A stretch of 64,000 nucleotides of DNA from Phycisphaerales bacterium. Its GTDB lineage: Bacteria > Planctomycetota > Phycisphaerae > Phycisphaerales > SM1A02. The notes beneath the pieces are model-generated. The model worked only from the letters and a program-made list of their open reading frames with translations, was not told the DNA's origin and searched no databases. Both the position numbers and the translations under genes were made by a program. The stretch covers positions 372,001 to 436,000 of the forward strand of contig JAQWNP010000006.1 of the NCBI GenBank assembly GCA_029268515.1, read 5' to 3'. Shown here piece after piece: positions 43,084-51,818 of this stretch. The number at the start of each line of letters is the position of its first letter. Position 1 is the first letter of the stretch.

Positions 43084-44052
43084 ATGGCAAACCTGACACT
43101 GGTACAAGCAATCAACCTAGCACTCATCCAAGAAATGGAAGAGGACGACCGCATTATTCTGCTCGGCGAAGATGTGGGCAAGAACGGTGGCGTCTTTCGA
43201 GTGACTGAAGGACTATGGCAAAGATTTGGTGCGAATCGTGTCGTTGACTCTCCACTTGCTGAATCAGGCATTCTTGGCACTTCTATTGGCTTAGCGATGG
43301 CTGGGTTGCGCCCTATTCCAGAAATCCAATTCGAAGGCTTTCTTGGCCCAGCTTACGATCAGATTTGTACACATGCTGCTCGCATGAGAACCAGAACAAG
43401 AGGCGCTTATACGGTGCCACTCACTATTCGGGTTCCAGTTGGTGGTGGCATCCATGCTCCTGAACTTCACAGCGACAGTCCAGAGACAATCTACACACAT
43501 ACACCAGGGCTGAAAGTGGTCATGCCGGCTTCGCCATATGACGCCAAGGGATTGCTTATCAGCGCCATCCGTGATCCTGATCCCGTGATTTTCTTTGAGC
43601 CGAAACGGATCTACCGCGCTTTCCGTGAGGAAGTACCTGAAGATGAATACACGATTCCGATTGGCGAAGCTCGTATCATTCAAGAGGGTGAGGAACTCAC
43701 AATGGTCTCCTGGGGCGCCTCTGTCATTCAGTGTATGAATGCCATCGAGAATTCGGATCGCTCTATTGAACTCATTGATCTGCGAACCATTGCTCCAATG
43801 GACATGCAGTCTATTGAACGTTCGGTCAAAAAGACGGGAAGATGTGTCGTCGTACACGAGGCTCCAAAGACACTTGGCCTTGGAGCTGAGATCGCCTCCC
43901 GCATCATGGAGCATTGCTTCCTTCACTTAGAAGCACCGGTCCAGCGCGTAGCTGGATTCGATACAATCATGCCCTACTACAAGCTGGAGCTTGACTACAT
44001 GCCGGATGCAGCCCGCATCACAAAGGCCATTGACGAGGTTTCTGCATACTAG
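43084..44052 (+). CDS. 2-oxoacid dehydrogenase E1 beta subunit
   Basis: 322 residues, typical length. Signature blocks: RIILLGEDVGKNGGVFRVTEGL, FGANRVVDSPLAESGILGTSIGLAMAGLRPIPEIQF, RVPVGGGIHAPELHSDSPE, and KTGRCVVVHEAPKTLGLGAEIASRI. With E1 alpha it binds ThDP, and its C-terminal domain contacts the E2 core. Located 38 bases after E1 alpha and 34 before E2. Confidence 0.94.
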   Translation: MANLTLVQAINLALIQEMEEDDRIILLGEDVGKNGGVFRVTEGLWQRFGANRVVDSPLAESGILGTSIGLAMAGLRPIPEIQFEGFLGPAYDQICTHAARMRTRTRGAYTVPLTIRVPVGGGIHAPELHSDSPETIYTHTPGLKVVMPASPYDAKGLLISAIRDPDPVIFFEPKRIYRAFREEVPEDEYTIPIGEARIIQEGEELTMVSWGASVIQCMNAIENSDRSIELIDLRTIAPMDMQSIERSVKKTGRCVVVHEAPKTLGLGAEIASRIMEHCFLHLEAPVQRVAGFDTIMPYYKLELDYMPDAARITKAIDEVSAY

Positions 44053-44086
44053 GCTTGCCTTACCCGGCTCTCAAAGGCGATTAGAC

Positions 44087-45406
44087 ATGACTACCAATCA
44101 ACCTACCGACCAGTCACACTTCCTCCTACCTGATCTAGGCGAAGGTGTCCATGAAGCAGAACTCATCAAATGGCGCGTTAAGCCAGGTGAGCATGTCGAT
44201 GAACACCAAACCTTGGCAGAAATGGAAACTGATAAAGCCATGGTCGAGGTTCCAAGCCCATGGGAGGGGACCATTGATGGCCTCAACGGCAAGGAAGGTG
44301 ACATCATTAACGTTGGCACCATCTTGGTGACCTATCTCGGGAAAAAGAAATCTTCTAAAGCGAGCGGTAACGGCGAAGTCATTGCGGCCTCAGCAGGCGG
44401 CACTAAAGAAGAAGAAGAAGATGCTGGAACAGTTGTTGGTTCTGTTGATACCTCACTAAGTGTTCCTGGCCAATTTACGAGACAATCGAAAGAAGCCGTT
44501 GCAACCGAAGCCAAAGTATTAAAGTCGCTCGCAACGCCAGCTGTTCGCAAGATTGCAAAAGACCTCAATGTGATGATTGATCATGTCACTGGCACAGGGC
44601 GAGGTGGCCGCGTTACGGCCACTGATGTGCATGAACATGCTTCTGGCGATCCGGTTGCAACTGGTCGCCCAACAGCCGGCGAGAGACCGCTCAGCACTCC
44701 TGCTCCGTCTCGCACAAATGTCGCGCAGAGAATCCCCTTCCGTGGCGTAAGACGTAAGATCGCAGACGCCTTGAGCACCTCCATCAACACAGCTGTTCAT
44801 TTCACAGTGAACGATGACGCTGATGTCACAGAGCTCGATCGCAAACGCAAGGAATACTCTCGCGTTGTTGGCCAAAAACTTGGCTATTTGCCATTCATCA
44901 TGGTTGCAACGATCCGTGCCTTGCAAAAACACCCTTCATTGAACGCAAATGTTGATGATCACGCTAATGAGATTCTACTAAAAGATGCTGTTCATCTAGG
45001 TTGTGCTGTTGATACTGATCACGGACTTATGGTGCCTGTGATTGATGACGCGCAGCATCTGAGTGTTGTTGAACTCGCTGGCCGTGTTACAGAATTAGCA
45101 ACCGGCTGCCGAGACCGATCGATTAGCCGTGACCATTTGATTGGCGGCACATTTACAATCTCAAATGTGGGAAGCTATGGCGGCATGTATGCAACACCCA
45201 TCATCAACTATCCCGAAGTTGGGATTTTAGCCACTGGGCGAGTTACTGAGAGAGTCATGACTCGTGACAGCATGTTCTATGCTGGCAAAGTCTTACCCTT
45301 GAGCTTGAGCTGCGATCACCGTGTTGTAGACGGCGCTGAGGGCGCTCGATTTTTGCACACTATCGTTAAGCTTCTTGAGTCACCAGAACATCTTTTTGGT
45401 GTCTAG
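44087..45406 (+). CDS. Dihydrolipoamide acyltransferase (E2) of the branched-chain complex
   Basis: 439 residues from the ATG at 44087 (AAGGCG about 9 bases upstream). Domain order: one lipoyl domain (7-85) with the lipoylated Lys in METDKAMVEV; a linker with a Glu-rich run; a peripheral-subunit-binding domain (about 143-180, ATPAVRKIAKDLNV then GTGRGGRVTATDV); a Pro/Thr-rich linker; and the catalytic domain with SLSCDHRVVDGAEGARFL containing the active-site His and Asp. It transfers the acyl group to CoA. The E3 (lipoamide dehydrogenase) gene is not adjacent. Confidence 0.94.
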   Translation: MTTNQPTDQSHFLLPDLGEGVHEAELIKWRVKPGEHVDEHQTLAEMETDKAMVEVPSPWEGTIDGLNGKEGDIINVGTILVTYLGKKKSSKASGNGEVIAASAGGTKEEEEDAGTVVGSVDTSLSVPGQFTRQSKEAVATEAKVLKSLATPAVRKIAKDLNVMIDHVTGTGRGGRVTATDVHEHASGDPVATGRPTAGERPLSTPAPSRTNVAQRIPFRGVRRKIADALSTSINTAVHFTVNDDADVTELDRKRKEYSRVVGQKLGYLPFIMVATIRALQKHPSLNANVDDHANEILLKDAVHLGCAVDTDHGLMVPVIDDAQHLSVVELAGRVTELATGCRDRSISRDHLIGGTFTISNVGSYGGMYATPIINYPEVGILATGRVTERVMTRDSMFYAGKVLPLSLSCDHRVVDGAEGARFLHTIVKLLESPEHLFGV

Positions 45407-45475
45407 CAAGCAGATTACCTTACTCGTTTACAATAGCCGTCTTAATCTCTTCTTATGTGAAGTACTATTACTACC

Positions 45476-46822
45476 ATGCTCACAGAACAAAATGTAATGA
45501 ACGATATTGCTACTCAGCTACACGAGAAGCTTGAAACAAGAAACGCTACTATCGGTATCATCGGCCTTGGCTATGTTGGGTTGCCACTGGCTCAAGCTGC
45601 ACACAAAGCCGGATACAAGGTGTTGGGATTTGATACAGATACCCAGAAGGTCGAGAAACTTAATAGCGGTGAAACCTATCTACAGCACCTTGGCAATGAC
45701 CTCGTCAAGACCCTTCATTCATCTGATCGGTTTACGGCCACTGACACTCCCGATGAACTAGGTGATGCTGATGCAATTTTACTGTGCGTTCCAACTCCGC
45801 TGGGGGCACATCGCGAGCCAGACTTAAGTTATGTCACTGCGAGTACTGAATTGGTTGCAAAGATATTGCGCCCTGGCCAGCTGATTGTTCTTGAATCAAC
45901 GACTTATCCTGGGACCACACGACAGGATATGTGTCCCATTCTTGAGCGTGGTGATCTGGTTGTCGGTCGTGATTTCTTTGTTGCATACAGCCCAGAACGA
46001 GAGGACCCAGGTCGTGCTGGGACAACAACAAGCACCATCCCAAAACTTGTTGGAGGCACTGATGTCACGAGTGGCAAGCTCGCTGCCACCATGTATCGTC
46101 AGATGATTGATACCGTACACCTGGTATCAACTGCAGAAATCGCTGAAGCCGCAAAGCTACTAGAGAATATCTATCGGGCGGTTAACATCGCGATGGTCAA
46201 TGAGCTTAAGACTGTTCTTTCTGATATGGACATTGACATTTGGGAGGTCATTGAAGCAGCAGCCACAAAGCCATTTGGATTCCAGGCATTTTATCCTGGC
46301 CCAGGTCTTGGCGGTCACTGTATTCCAATTGATCCCTTCTACCTTACTTGGAAGGCGAAAGAAGTTGGGCACACGACGCGATTCATTGAACTTGCTGGGG
46401 AGGTCAATGCGCAAATGCCTTCTTACGTTGTTTCTCGCATCGCTGAAGCTCTTAACCACCACAGTCTCTCTATTCGAGGCTCAAGAATTCTGCTTCTTGG
46501 GATCGCCTACAAGAAAAATGTTGATGACATTAGAGAAAGCCCTGCTGCTGAGATTATCGATCTTCTTAACGGTTCAGGTGCCCATGTCGTCTACCATGAT
46601 CCGCATGTAACCGATTTTCCTGAGATGCGACACCACAATATTAATATGACCTCTATGCCGCTGACGGAAGAAGAGATCTCTAAAGCAGACGCGGTCGTTA
46701 TTGTCACTGACCATGACCAGGTTGACTATGATCTTGTCGGACAAAACGCTAAGTTGATTGTAGACACACGCAACGCTATGGAACGTGTAGAAAATCCATC
46801 ATCGCTCATCGTAAAATCCTGA
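45476..46822 (+). CDS. wbpA: UDP-N-acetylglucosamine 6-dehydrogenase (WbpA-like)
   Basis: 448 residues (441 if translation starts at the ATG at 45497). The nucleotide-sugar dehydrogenase layout is complete: N-terminal Rossmann IIGLGYVGLPLAQAA, central helix with KLLENIYRAVNIAMVNELK, the catalytic Cys in GPGLGGHCIPIDPFYL, and the UDP-binding C-terminal domain with GIAYKKNVDDIRESPAAEI. It oxidises C6 of UDP-GlcNAc to the uronic acid with NAD+. The wbpB, wbpD and wbpE homologues on the opposite strand nearby support this sugar rather than UDP-glucose; the gene symbol is by analogy with Pseudomonas. Confidence 0.87.
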   Translation: MLTEQNVMNDIATQLHEKLETRNATIGIIGLGYVGLPLAQAAHKAGYKVLGFDTDTQKVEKLNSGETYLQHLGNDLVKTLHSSDRFTATDTPDELGDADAILLCVPTPLGAHREPDLSYVTASTELVAKILRPGQLIVLESTTYPGTTRQDMCPILERGDLVVGRDFFVAYSPEREDPGRAGTTTSTIPKLVGGTDVTSGKLAATMYRQMIDTVHLVSTAEIAEAAKLLENIYRAVNIAMVNELKTVLSDMDIDIWEVIEAAATKPFGFQAFYPGPGLGGHCIPIDPFYLTWKAKEVGHTTRFIELAGEVNAQMPSYVVSRIAEALNHHSLSIRGSRILLLGIAYKKNVDDIRESPAAEIIDLLNGSGAHVVYHDPHVTDFPEMRHHNINMTSMPLTEEEISKADAVVIVTDHDQVDYDLVGQNAKLIVDTRNAMERVENPSSLIVKS

Positions 46823-46850
46823 CCTCATCTTTTAGCTGGCAACTTATCCA

Positions 46851-47684
46851 ATGACTTGGACTTCTATGGTTCTTCGTGCCGGAAACTTCCGCCTTGATGG
46901 TGGCAGTATGTTCGGCGTAGTTCCTAAAGCGATCTGGTCACGCCTCGTAGAACCCGACGAGGCCAATCGTATTCCACTACAAACCAATTGCTTACTCCTT
47001 GATGATGGCGTACACCGAGTGCTTGTTGAAGCTGGTTATGGTGGTGGCTGGGATGACAAATCCAAAAGTATTTTTGCGCTTGAAGATCGCACTATTACAG
47101 ATGCACTTCAAGAAGTTGATATTGATCCAGAATCTGTCACCCACACAATTGTGACACACTTGCACTTCGACCACTGTGGCGGGTTGACCAAGTCAGATGA
47201 ACACAATCGTCATACTCGAGTTTTTCCAAATGCAAAGTGCATCGTACAGAAATGCGAATGGCTGGACGCTCAATCCAAGCGGTCTACGATGTCCAAAACC
47301 TACCTCAGCAATAATCTAGAGCCCCTCGAAGAAAAACTGGAACTGGTTGAGGGCACCCATGAGGTGCTGCCTGGATTAACAGTGTGGCCAACGATGGGTC
47401 ATACCTGGGGACATCAGTCTGTACGGGTTGATACGCAAGACGAAGTCGTTGCTTTTTTGGGCGATGTCGTACCAACCTGTAATCACGTACCACTTGCATT
47501 CAGTATGGGCTACGACATGCTGCCATGGGACAACATGAAAACCAAAGAAGCTGTTCTTAAGCTGGCAATGGATGAAGGATGGCGACTTGTATTAGCGCAT
47601 GAGCCAGGTCACCCCGAAGTACGAGTCATCCCCGATCCAGCCGGCCATGGCCGAATGACCTTTCAGTCACTTGAATCAAACTAG
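46851..47684 (+). CDS. MBL-fold metallo-hydrolase
   Basis: 277 residues. The metallo-beta-lactamase motif HLHFDHCGG gives the two-metal site, followed by a later His in TMGHTWGHQSV, an Asp in AFLGDVVPT and a final His in LVLAHEPGHPEV. The length and motifs resemble N-acyl-homoserine lactonase-like or quorum-quenching relatives, but the fold covers many reactions. It sits between wbpA and the convergent wbpEDB set without a known role in that pathway. It ends 15 bases from wbpE. Confidence 0.85.
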   Translation: MTWTSMVLRAGNFRLDGGSMFGVVPKAIWSRLVEPDEANRIPLQTNCLLLDDGVHRVLVEAGYGGGWDDKSKSIFALEDRTITDALQEVDIDPESVTHTIVTHLHFDHCGGLTKSDEHNRHTRVFPNAKCIVQKCEWLDAQSKRSTMSKTYLSNNLEPLEEKLELVEGTHEVLPGLTVWPTMGHTWGHQSVRVDTQDEVVAFLGDVVPTCNHVPLAFSMGYDMLPWDNMKTKEAVLKLAMDEGWRLVLAHEPGHPEVRVIPDPAGHGRMTFQSLESN

Positions 47685-47699
47685 AACCTCGGGCTTCGC

Positions 47700-48893
47700 T
47701 CAGACCTTGGCTGGGGCATGTTCCTCGACAAACTTACAAACGGTTGATGCAACATGATTCTGTTGTTCTTCAGAAAGTTCTGGGTAGATCGGCAGTGCCA
47801 GTGTCTCTCGGGCAGCTGACTCAGATTCAGGAAGATCGCCCAGCTTGTATCCCAGTGAAGCAAAACACGCCTGCTCATGAAGTGGTACTGGATAGTATAT
47901 TTCTGTGCCTATCCCCTGCTCCTTCATATGGTCACGCAATTGATCACGAATCCCATCAGGAACACGAATGCAGTATTGGTTGTAGATGTGCCGTGAAGGA
48001 TCAGAAACGCCCTGTGGTGTTCGCAGTGGAAGCCCGCCTTCACTCAGTAGCGTTGCCGAGGTTTTTGACCCCGCTGATTCGAAGATCTCGTTGTAGCGAT
48101 TAGCGTTGCGCAGACGAGCGGCATGCCAGTCATTAAGGTGCTTGAGTTTGATCGATAAGATCGCCGCTTGAAGTGCATCCAAACGAGAGTTAATGCCAAC
48201 AACATGATGGTAATACTTTGGCTTGCCTCCATGCACACGAAGAATGCTAAGCCGCTCAGCTATTTCATCATCATTCGTGGTCATGATTCCGCCGTCGCCA
48301 AAACCGCCGAGGTTCTTCGATGGGAAAAAGCTAAAGCAACCAACGGTTCCAGTTGAGCCGGCAAAACTTCCATTGTTATCAATAGAGCCAATTGCTTGGG
48401 CAGCATCCTCGATAACAGGGACACCTAGTTCTGTGCCGAGTTGGTTGTACGCTTTCATATCAACCGTCTGACCAAATAGGTGAACAGGTACGATCGCCTT
48501 GAGTCGGGTACACCGACTCGCAGCCTCGCGTACCAGTCCAACATCCATGTTGTAGGTAGTGGGATCAATATCAACAAATACTGGCTTTGCACCAAGTCTA
48601 TGGATTGATCCTGCTGTGGCAAAGAATGTATAAGAAGGACAAATCACTTCGTCGCCAGGCTGAATACCAATTCCCATCAGCGCCAGTAACAGAGCATCGG
48701 AACCTGATGCGCATCCAATGGCATGTTTCGCATGACAGTACTCGGCAACTTGTGTTTCGAGCTCTTTGACTTTCGGGCCCATAATGAACCACTGTGCCTC
48801 GATGACTTCTGTCATTGCAGCCATAATTTCGTCACGAAGTGGACCGTACTGCGCTTTCAAATCGAGCAAAGGGACTGTTATAGACTGGCTCAA
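47700..48893 (-). CDS. wbpE: PLP sugar aminotransferase (WbpE-like, DegT/DnrJ/EryC1/StrS)
   Basis: 397 residues. The PLP Lys lies in [17 protein letters not shown]; other family blocks are [41 protein letters not shown] and [17 protein letters not shown]. In the WbpB-E pair it uses glutamate to put an amino group at C3 of the UDP-3-keto-GlcNAcA made by the dehydrogenase. Its start overlaps the wbpD stop (ATGA-type, 48890-48893), so translation is coupled. It is the last gene of the three-gene minus-strand operon. Confidence 0.88.
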   Translation of the reverse strand: MSQSITVPLLDLKAQYGPLRDEIMAAMTEVIEAQWFIMGPKVKELETQVAEYCHAKHAIGCASGSDALLLALMGIGIQPGDEVICPSYTFFATAGSIHRLGAKPVFVDIDPTTYNMDVGLVREAASRCTRLKAIVPVHLFGQTVDMKAYNQLGTELGVPVIEDAAQAIGSIDNNGSFAGSTGTVGCFSFFPSKNLGGFGDGGIMTTNDDEIAERLSILRVHGGKPKYYHHVVGINSRLDALQAAILSIKLKHLNDWHAARLRNANRYNEIFESAGSKTSATLLSEGGLPLRTPQGVSDPSRHIYNQYCIRVPDGIRDQLRDHMKEQGIGTEIYYPVPLHEQACFASLGYKLGDLPESESAARETLALPIYPELSEEQQNHVASTVCKFVEEHAPAKV

Positions 48894-49516
48894 CTGAGCA
48901 CCTCCTGGGCTTGTAATTCTTTAATAGGCTCAAGCATGCCCGCTTCTTCTTGATACTGATTGCCACAACTCGGGCAGTTGATTGTGTTTGAGGTTGTCGC
49001 TGCCGGCAGTGGAACACCACAACGACATACCCAACCCTTTTTTCTAGCTGGAACACCAACCATGAGTGCATAGGGTGGCACGTCTTTCGTCACGACCGCG
49101 CCAGCTGCAACAAAGGCAAATTCCCCAACACGACTTCCACAGACAATCGTACAGTTCGCCCCCATTGATGCACCCTTGCGAACAAGCGTTCGAGCGTATT
49201 GATCACGGCGGATAATTTCACTGCGCGGGTTGTTGATATTCGTAAAGACCATGGATGGCCCACAGAAGACATCGTCTTCCAAGACAACACCCGAATAAAC
49301 AGAAACATTGTTCTGTATTTTGACATTATTACCAATGACGACATCGGGAGAGATCACAACATTTTGGCCAATGTTGCATTTGTCACCAATCTTGCAGTTG
49401 GGCATCACATGCGAAAAATGCCAAATCTTTGTGCCCTCGCCAATCTGGCAAGGTGCATCGACATAGGCTGATTCGTGAATCTTTACGCCAGGGAATTGAT
49501 CGCCATAGTCAGGCAT
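48890..49516 (-). CDS. wbpD: Sugar N-acetyltransferase (WbpD-like), left-handed beta helix
   Basis: 208 residues from the ATG at 49516, which overlaps the end of the wbpB-like gene by 8 bases; longer frames lack family sequence. A run of hexapeptide repeats forms the left-handed beta helix ([65 protein letters not shown]). A C-terminal CRCGVPLP...CPSCGNQY pair of CxxC/CxC motifs looks like a zinc ribbon, known in some WlbB homologues. It should acetylate the 3-amino group using acetyl-CoA, giving UDP-2,3-diacetamido-2,3-dideoxyglucuronate. Confidence 0.87.
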   Translation of the reverse strand: MPDYGDQFPGVKIHESAYVDAPCQIGEGTKIWHFSHVMPNCKIGDKCNIGQNVVISPDVVIGNNVKIQNNVSVYSGVVLEDDVFCGPSMVFTNINNPRSEIIRRDQYARTLVRKGASMGANCTIVCGSRVGEFAFVAAGAVVTKDVPPYALMVGVPARKKGWVCRCGVPLPAATTSNTINCPSCGNQYQEEAGMLEPIKELQAQEVLS

Positions 49517-50600
49517 TTGTTGATGCCCCCGTGAGGCCCAGTTCCTCGGCAGCGTTGGCTGAATTGACCCCGTCTGTCTGCAGAGGCTGATTTTCCATTG
49601 TGAAGAGCACTTTACTGCCATTGGTCATCAGCGACTGCTGCGCGGCATAAAGAATACGAAGAACACGCACGCCATTTTCCCCATCAGTCAGAGGTGTTTC
49701 GCGGGTCGTGACATACTTGAGAAAGTGTTCACATTCCGCACGCAGTGGTTCATCTGCTGGGAATTCTACCTGTACACCATCACCTCGGACTGGAACGGGC
49801 TGTCCCTCTTGCCAATCCACTCGCTGGTCGTAGAGAATTAACTCTTTGGTAATGTCACAAAAGCTAGCCATCTTCTTAGAGCCAACAACGACTAATCGTT
49901 GCTCCTTGAATGGGTGTAGCCAAGATACAAAGATATGTGATCGAACGCCGTTATCAAACAGTAACTGAGTCAAGCTCGTGTCAGCAATATTTGGTGTTAC
50001 ATAACTTCCACCAGTTGCAACGATCTCGAAAGGCATTGCGTCAACTAATCGCAAGATGACTGCGATATCGTGTGGTGCAAAAGACCACAACGCATTCTCT
50101 TCAGTGCGAATCTTCCCCAGATTCAGTCTATTTGAGATGACGTATTGAATATTACCCAGCTCGCCTGCTGCAATCATCTCGCGAAGCTTTAAGATCGCGG
50201 GGTGGTACTCCAACAAATGTCCAACCATTAATATGCGGCCTTGGTTCTTCGCCCGCACAACAAGATCTTCTGCTTCTTCGAGATTCAGGGTAATCGGCTT
50301 TTCAACAAAGACGTCTTTACCCGCAGCCATTGCTCTGCATGCCAATGAATAGTGCGTTTCCGCTGGCGTGGCAATCATGACCGCTTGTATATCAGCCCGA
50401 TTTAACACGTCCTCAATATCACTGTAAACATCAGCATCAGGCGCAAGCTCACGAGCTCGTTGCTGGCCAGCCTCAGTCGGGTCAACAACTGCTGCCAGCG
50501 AGCCAATGGTATTCATGGTGCGGGTTATATTTTTACCCCACCCCCCACAGCCAATGACTGCAACACGGATGTTTTGATCATATTGAACATCTAACGACAT
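49509..50600 (-). CDS. wbpB: Gfo/Idh/MocA oxidoreductase (WbpB-like)
   Basis: 363 residues; AGGAGG stands 8 bases before the ATG. Rossmann motif [15 protein letters not shown] and the domain-end [15 protein letters not shown] are clear, with [14 protein letters not shown] as the substrate-domain signature. Its order before WbpD- and WbpE-like genes matches UDP-GlcNAcA 3-dehydrogenase WbpB/WlbA, which makes the 3-keto sugar for the aminotransferase. In P. aeruginosa WbpB recycles NAD+ using 2-oxoglutarate. First gene of the operon. The epimerase WbpI is missing. Confidence 0.85.
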   Translation of the reverse strand: MSLDVQYDQNIRVAVIGCGGWGKNITRTMNTIGSLAAVVDPTEAGQQRARELAPDADVYSDIEDVLNRADIQAVMIATPAETHYSLACRAMAAGKDVFVEKPITLNLEEAEDLVVRAKNQGRILMVGHLLEYHPAILKLREMIAAGELGNIQYVISNRLNLGKIRTEENALWSFAPHDIAVILRLVDAMPFEIVATGGSYVTPNIADTSLTQLLFDNGVRSHIFVSWLHPFKEQRLVVVGSKKMASFCDITKELILYDQRVDWQEGQPVPVRGDGVQVEFPADEPLRAECEHFLKYVTTRETPLTDGENGVRVLRILYAAQQSLMTNGSKVLFTMENQPLQTDGVNSANAAEELGLTGASTNA

Positions 50601-51250
50601 AAGAACTTCCTCCTCAGCACAAACTGCCCACTTCTCTGACTGCCGATACCTCCCACAGCGGCCGGCTCGCCAATCTTCCGCTCCATGCCCCCTACGGAAT
50701 CGCCATCAGGGGCAATCCCAAGGAATTGGGACCACCACATAGGACTCTATCAAGAGGCCAAATAGGGCTAGAAAGGTAGGGTATACACCCCTGAAGAATG
50801 GGTCAATGTATGCTTATTACAGGGGATACGGAATCTCGCCAGATGCCGGCCAGTACATCTCAGAGTGGTCTTAAATGGGTCGGGCCCTGGCGAGAAAACC
50901 CTCTTAGGAGGCTCTCACCAGGGCTCGCGAACCCGCCGCCCCTCCCTCAAGGGGTCTCATTAACAAGCAGGAGCAAGGACAACAGGAGCAATGTGTCCTC
51001 GTTGCTTCTAAAGTCCATGCGATGACTTTTAGGAGTAGGGGCCATCTCAGGTAAAAAAGATGTGCTACGGACTGATGCTCAAGCTCGCCAACAGCTCTCA
51101 GATCGATGAAATAGACCTTCTAGGGCGTTCTTTACGCTGGTATTGACCAAAAATAAAAAGACACGCATTGCTGCTACAAATCGCCACTGTCCATGAGCCC
51201 TCGGCTGCCTTTACTCTGGACCACTATAATTTGGGGGAAGGAGCATTGTT
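50601..51250. other. 650-base gap with strong hairpins, candidate structured RNA
   Basis: No supported protein gene. It holds a 6-base stem with a GGAA (GNRA) tetraloop at 50716-50731; a long interrupted hairpin at 50884-50924 (GCCCTGG with CCAGGGC, GAGA with TCTC, inner CCTC with GAGG); and a CCCC/GGGG stem at 50939-50954. A downstream purine-rich leader ends in AAGGAG before nbaC. It could be an ncRNA gene or a long 5' leader; I recognise no known class. Confidence 0.5.
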
Positions 51251-51793
51251 ATGACTACAAAGACCTCAACCGTAATACCGGCCATCAACCTTATGAAATG
51301 GGTCGAAGAGAATAGAGATCAGCTTAAGCCACCAGTGGGCAACAAATACCTCTATGTAGGCGAAGACTTCTTCATCATGGTCATTGGCGGCCCCAATGCT
51401 CGTAGCGACTTTCATATCACGAACTCTGAGGAGTACTTCTATCAAGTGAAGGGCGATATCGTCGTTCGCATTCGCCAGGATGATGAATCGATAGAAGACT
51501 TTGTCGTACGTGAGGGTGAGACTTTTTTCATTCCACCAAACGTGCCTCACTCTCCAGTCCGTGGCCCGGACACGATTGGTGTCGTTGTCGAGCGAAATCG
51601 ACCCGCTGGTGAAACCGAGCACCTCGTCTTTTATTGTGAAAAATGTGGTGACCTGGTACATGACATGGAGTTTGATTGCCGCGACATCGTTGAACACTTC
51701 AGTCAAGCGATGGAAGACTTCTGGGTTAATTCCGAGCTATCAACTTGTAAAGCTTGTGGCACCAGAGTCAAAAAACCAACGCCCATGACCTGA
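51251..51793 (+). CDS. nbaC: 3-hydroxyanthranilate 3,4-dioxygenase
   Basis: 180 residues, the bacterial HAAO length. Cupin iron ligands: His in RSDFHITNSEEYFYQ (with the Glu), and His in PPNVPHSPVRGPDTIGVVVE. The C-terminal Cys pairs (YCEKCGD and CKACGTRV) form the rubredoxin-like second metal site seen in bacterial enzymes. AAGGAG lies 7 bases before the ATG. It opens 3-hydroxyanthranilate to aminocarboxymuconate semialdehyde, which leads to quinolinate or to catabolism. No other kynurenine-pathway gene is in the window. Confidence 0.93.
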   Translation: MTTKTSTVIPAINLMKWVEENRDQLKPPVGNKYLYVGEDFFIMVIGGPNARSDFHITNSEEYFYQVKGDIVVRIRQDDESIEDFVVREGETFFIPPNVPHSPVRGPDTIGVVVERNRPAGETEHLVFYCEKCGDLVHDMEFDCRDIVEHFSQAMEDFWVNSELSTCKACGTRVKKPTPMT

Positions 51794-51818
51794 AACAAAA
51801 GGCGTAGCTCCCTTTAGA

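Noticed and set aside
50798-51025. 75-codon plus-strand frame in the gap before nbaC
   Set aside because: Covers the hairpin at 50884-50924, has low-complexity Ser/Arg/Pro composition and no ribosome site.
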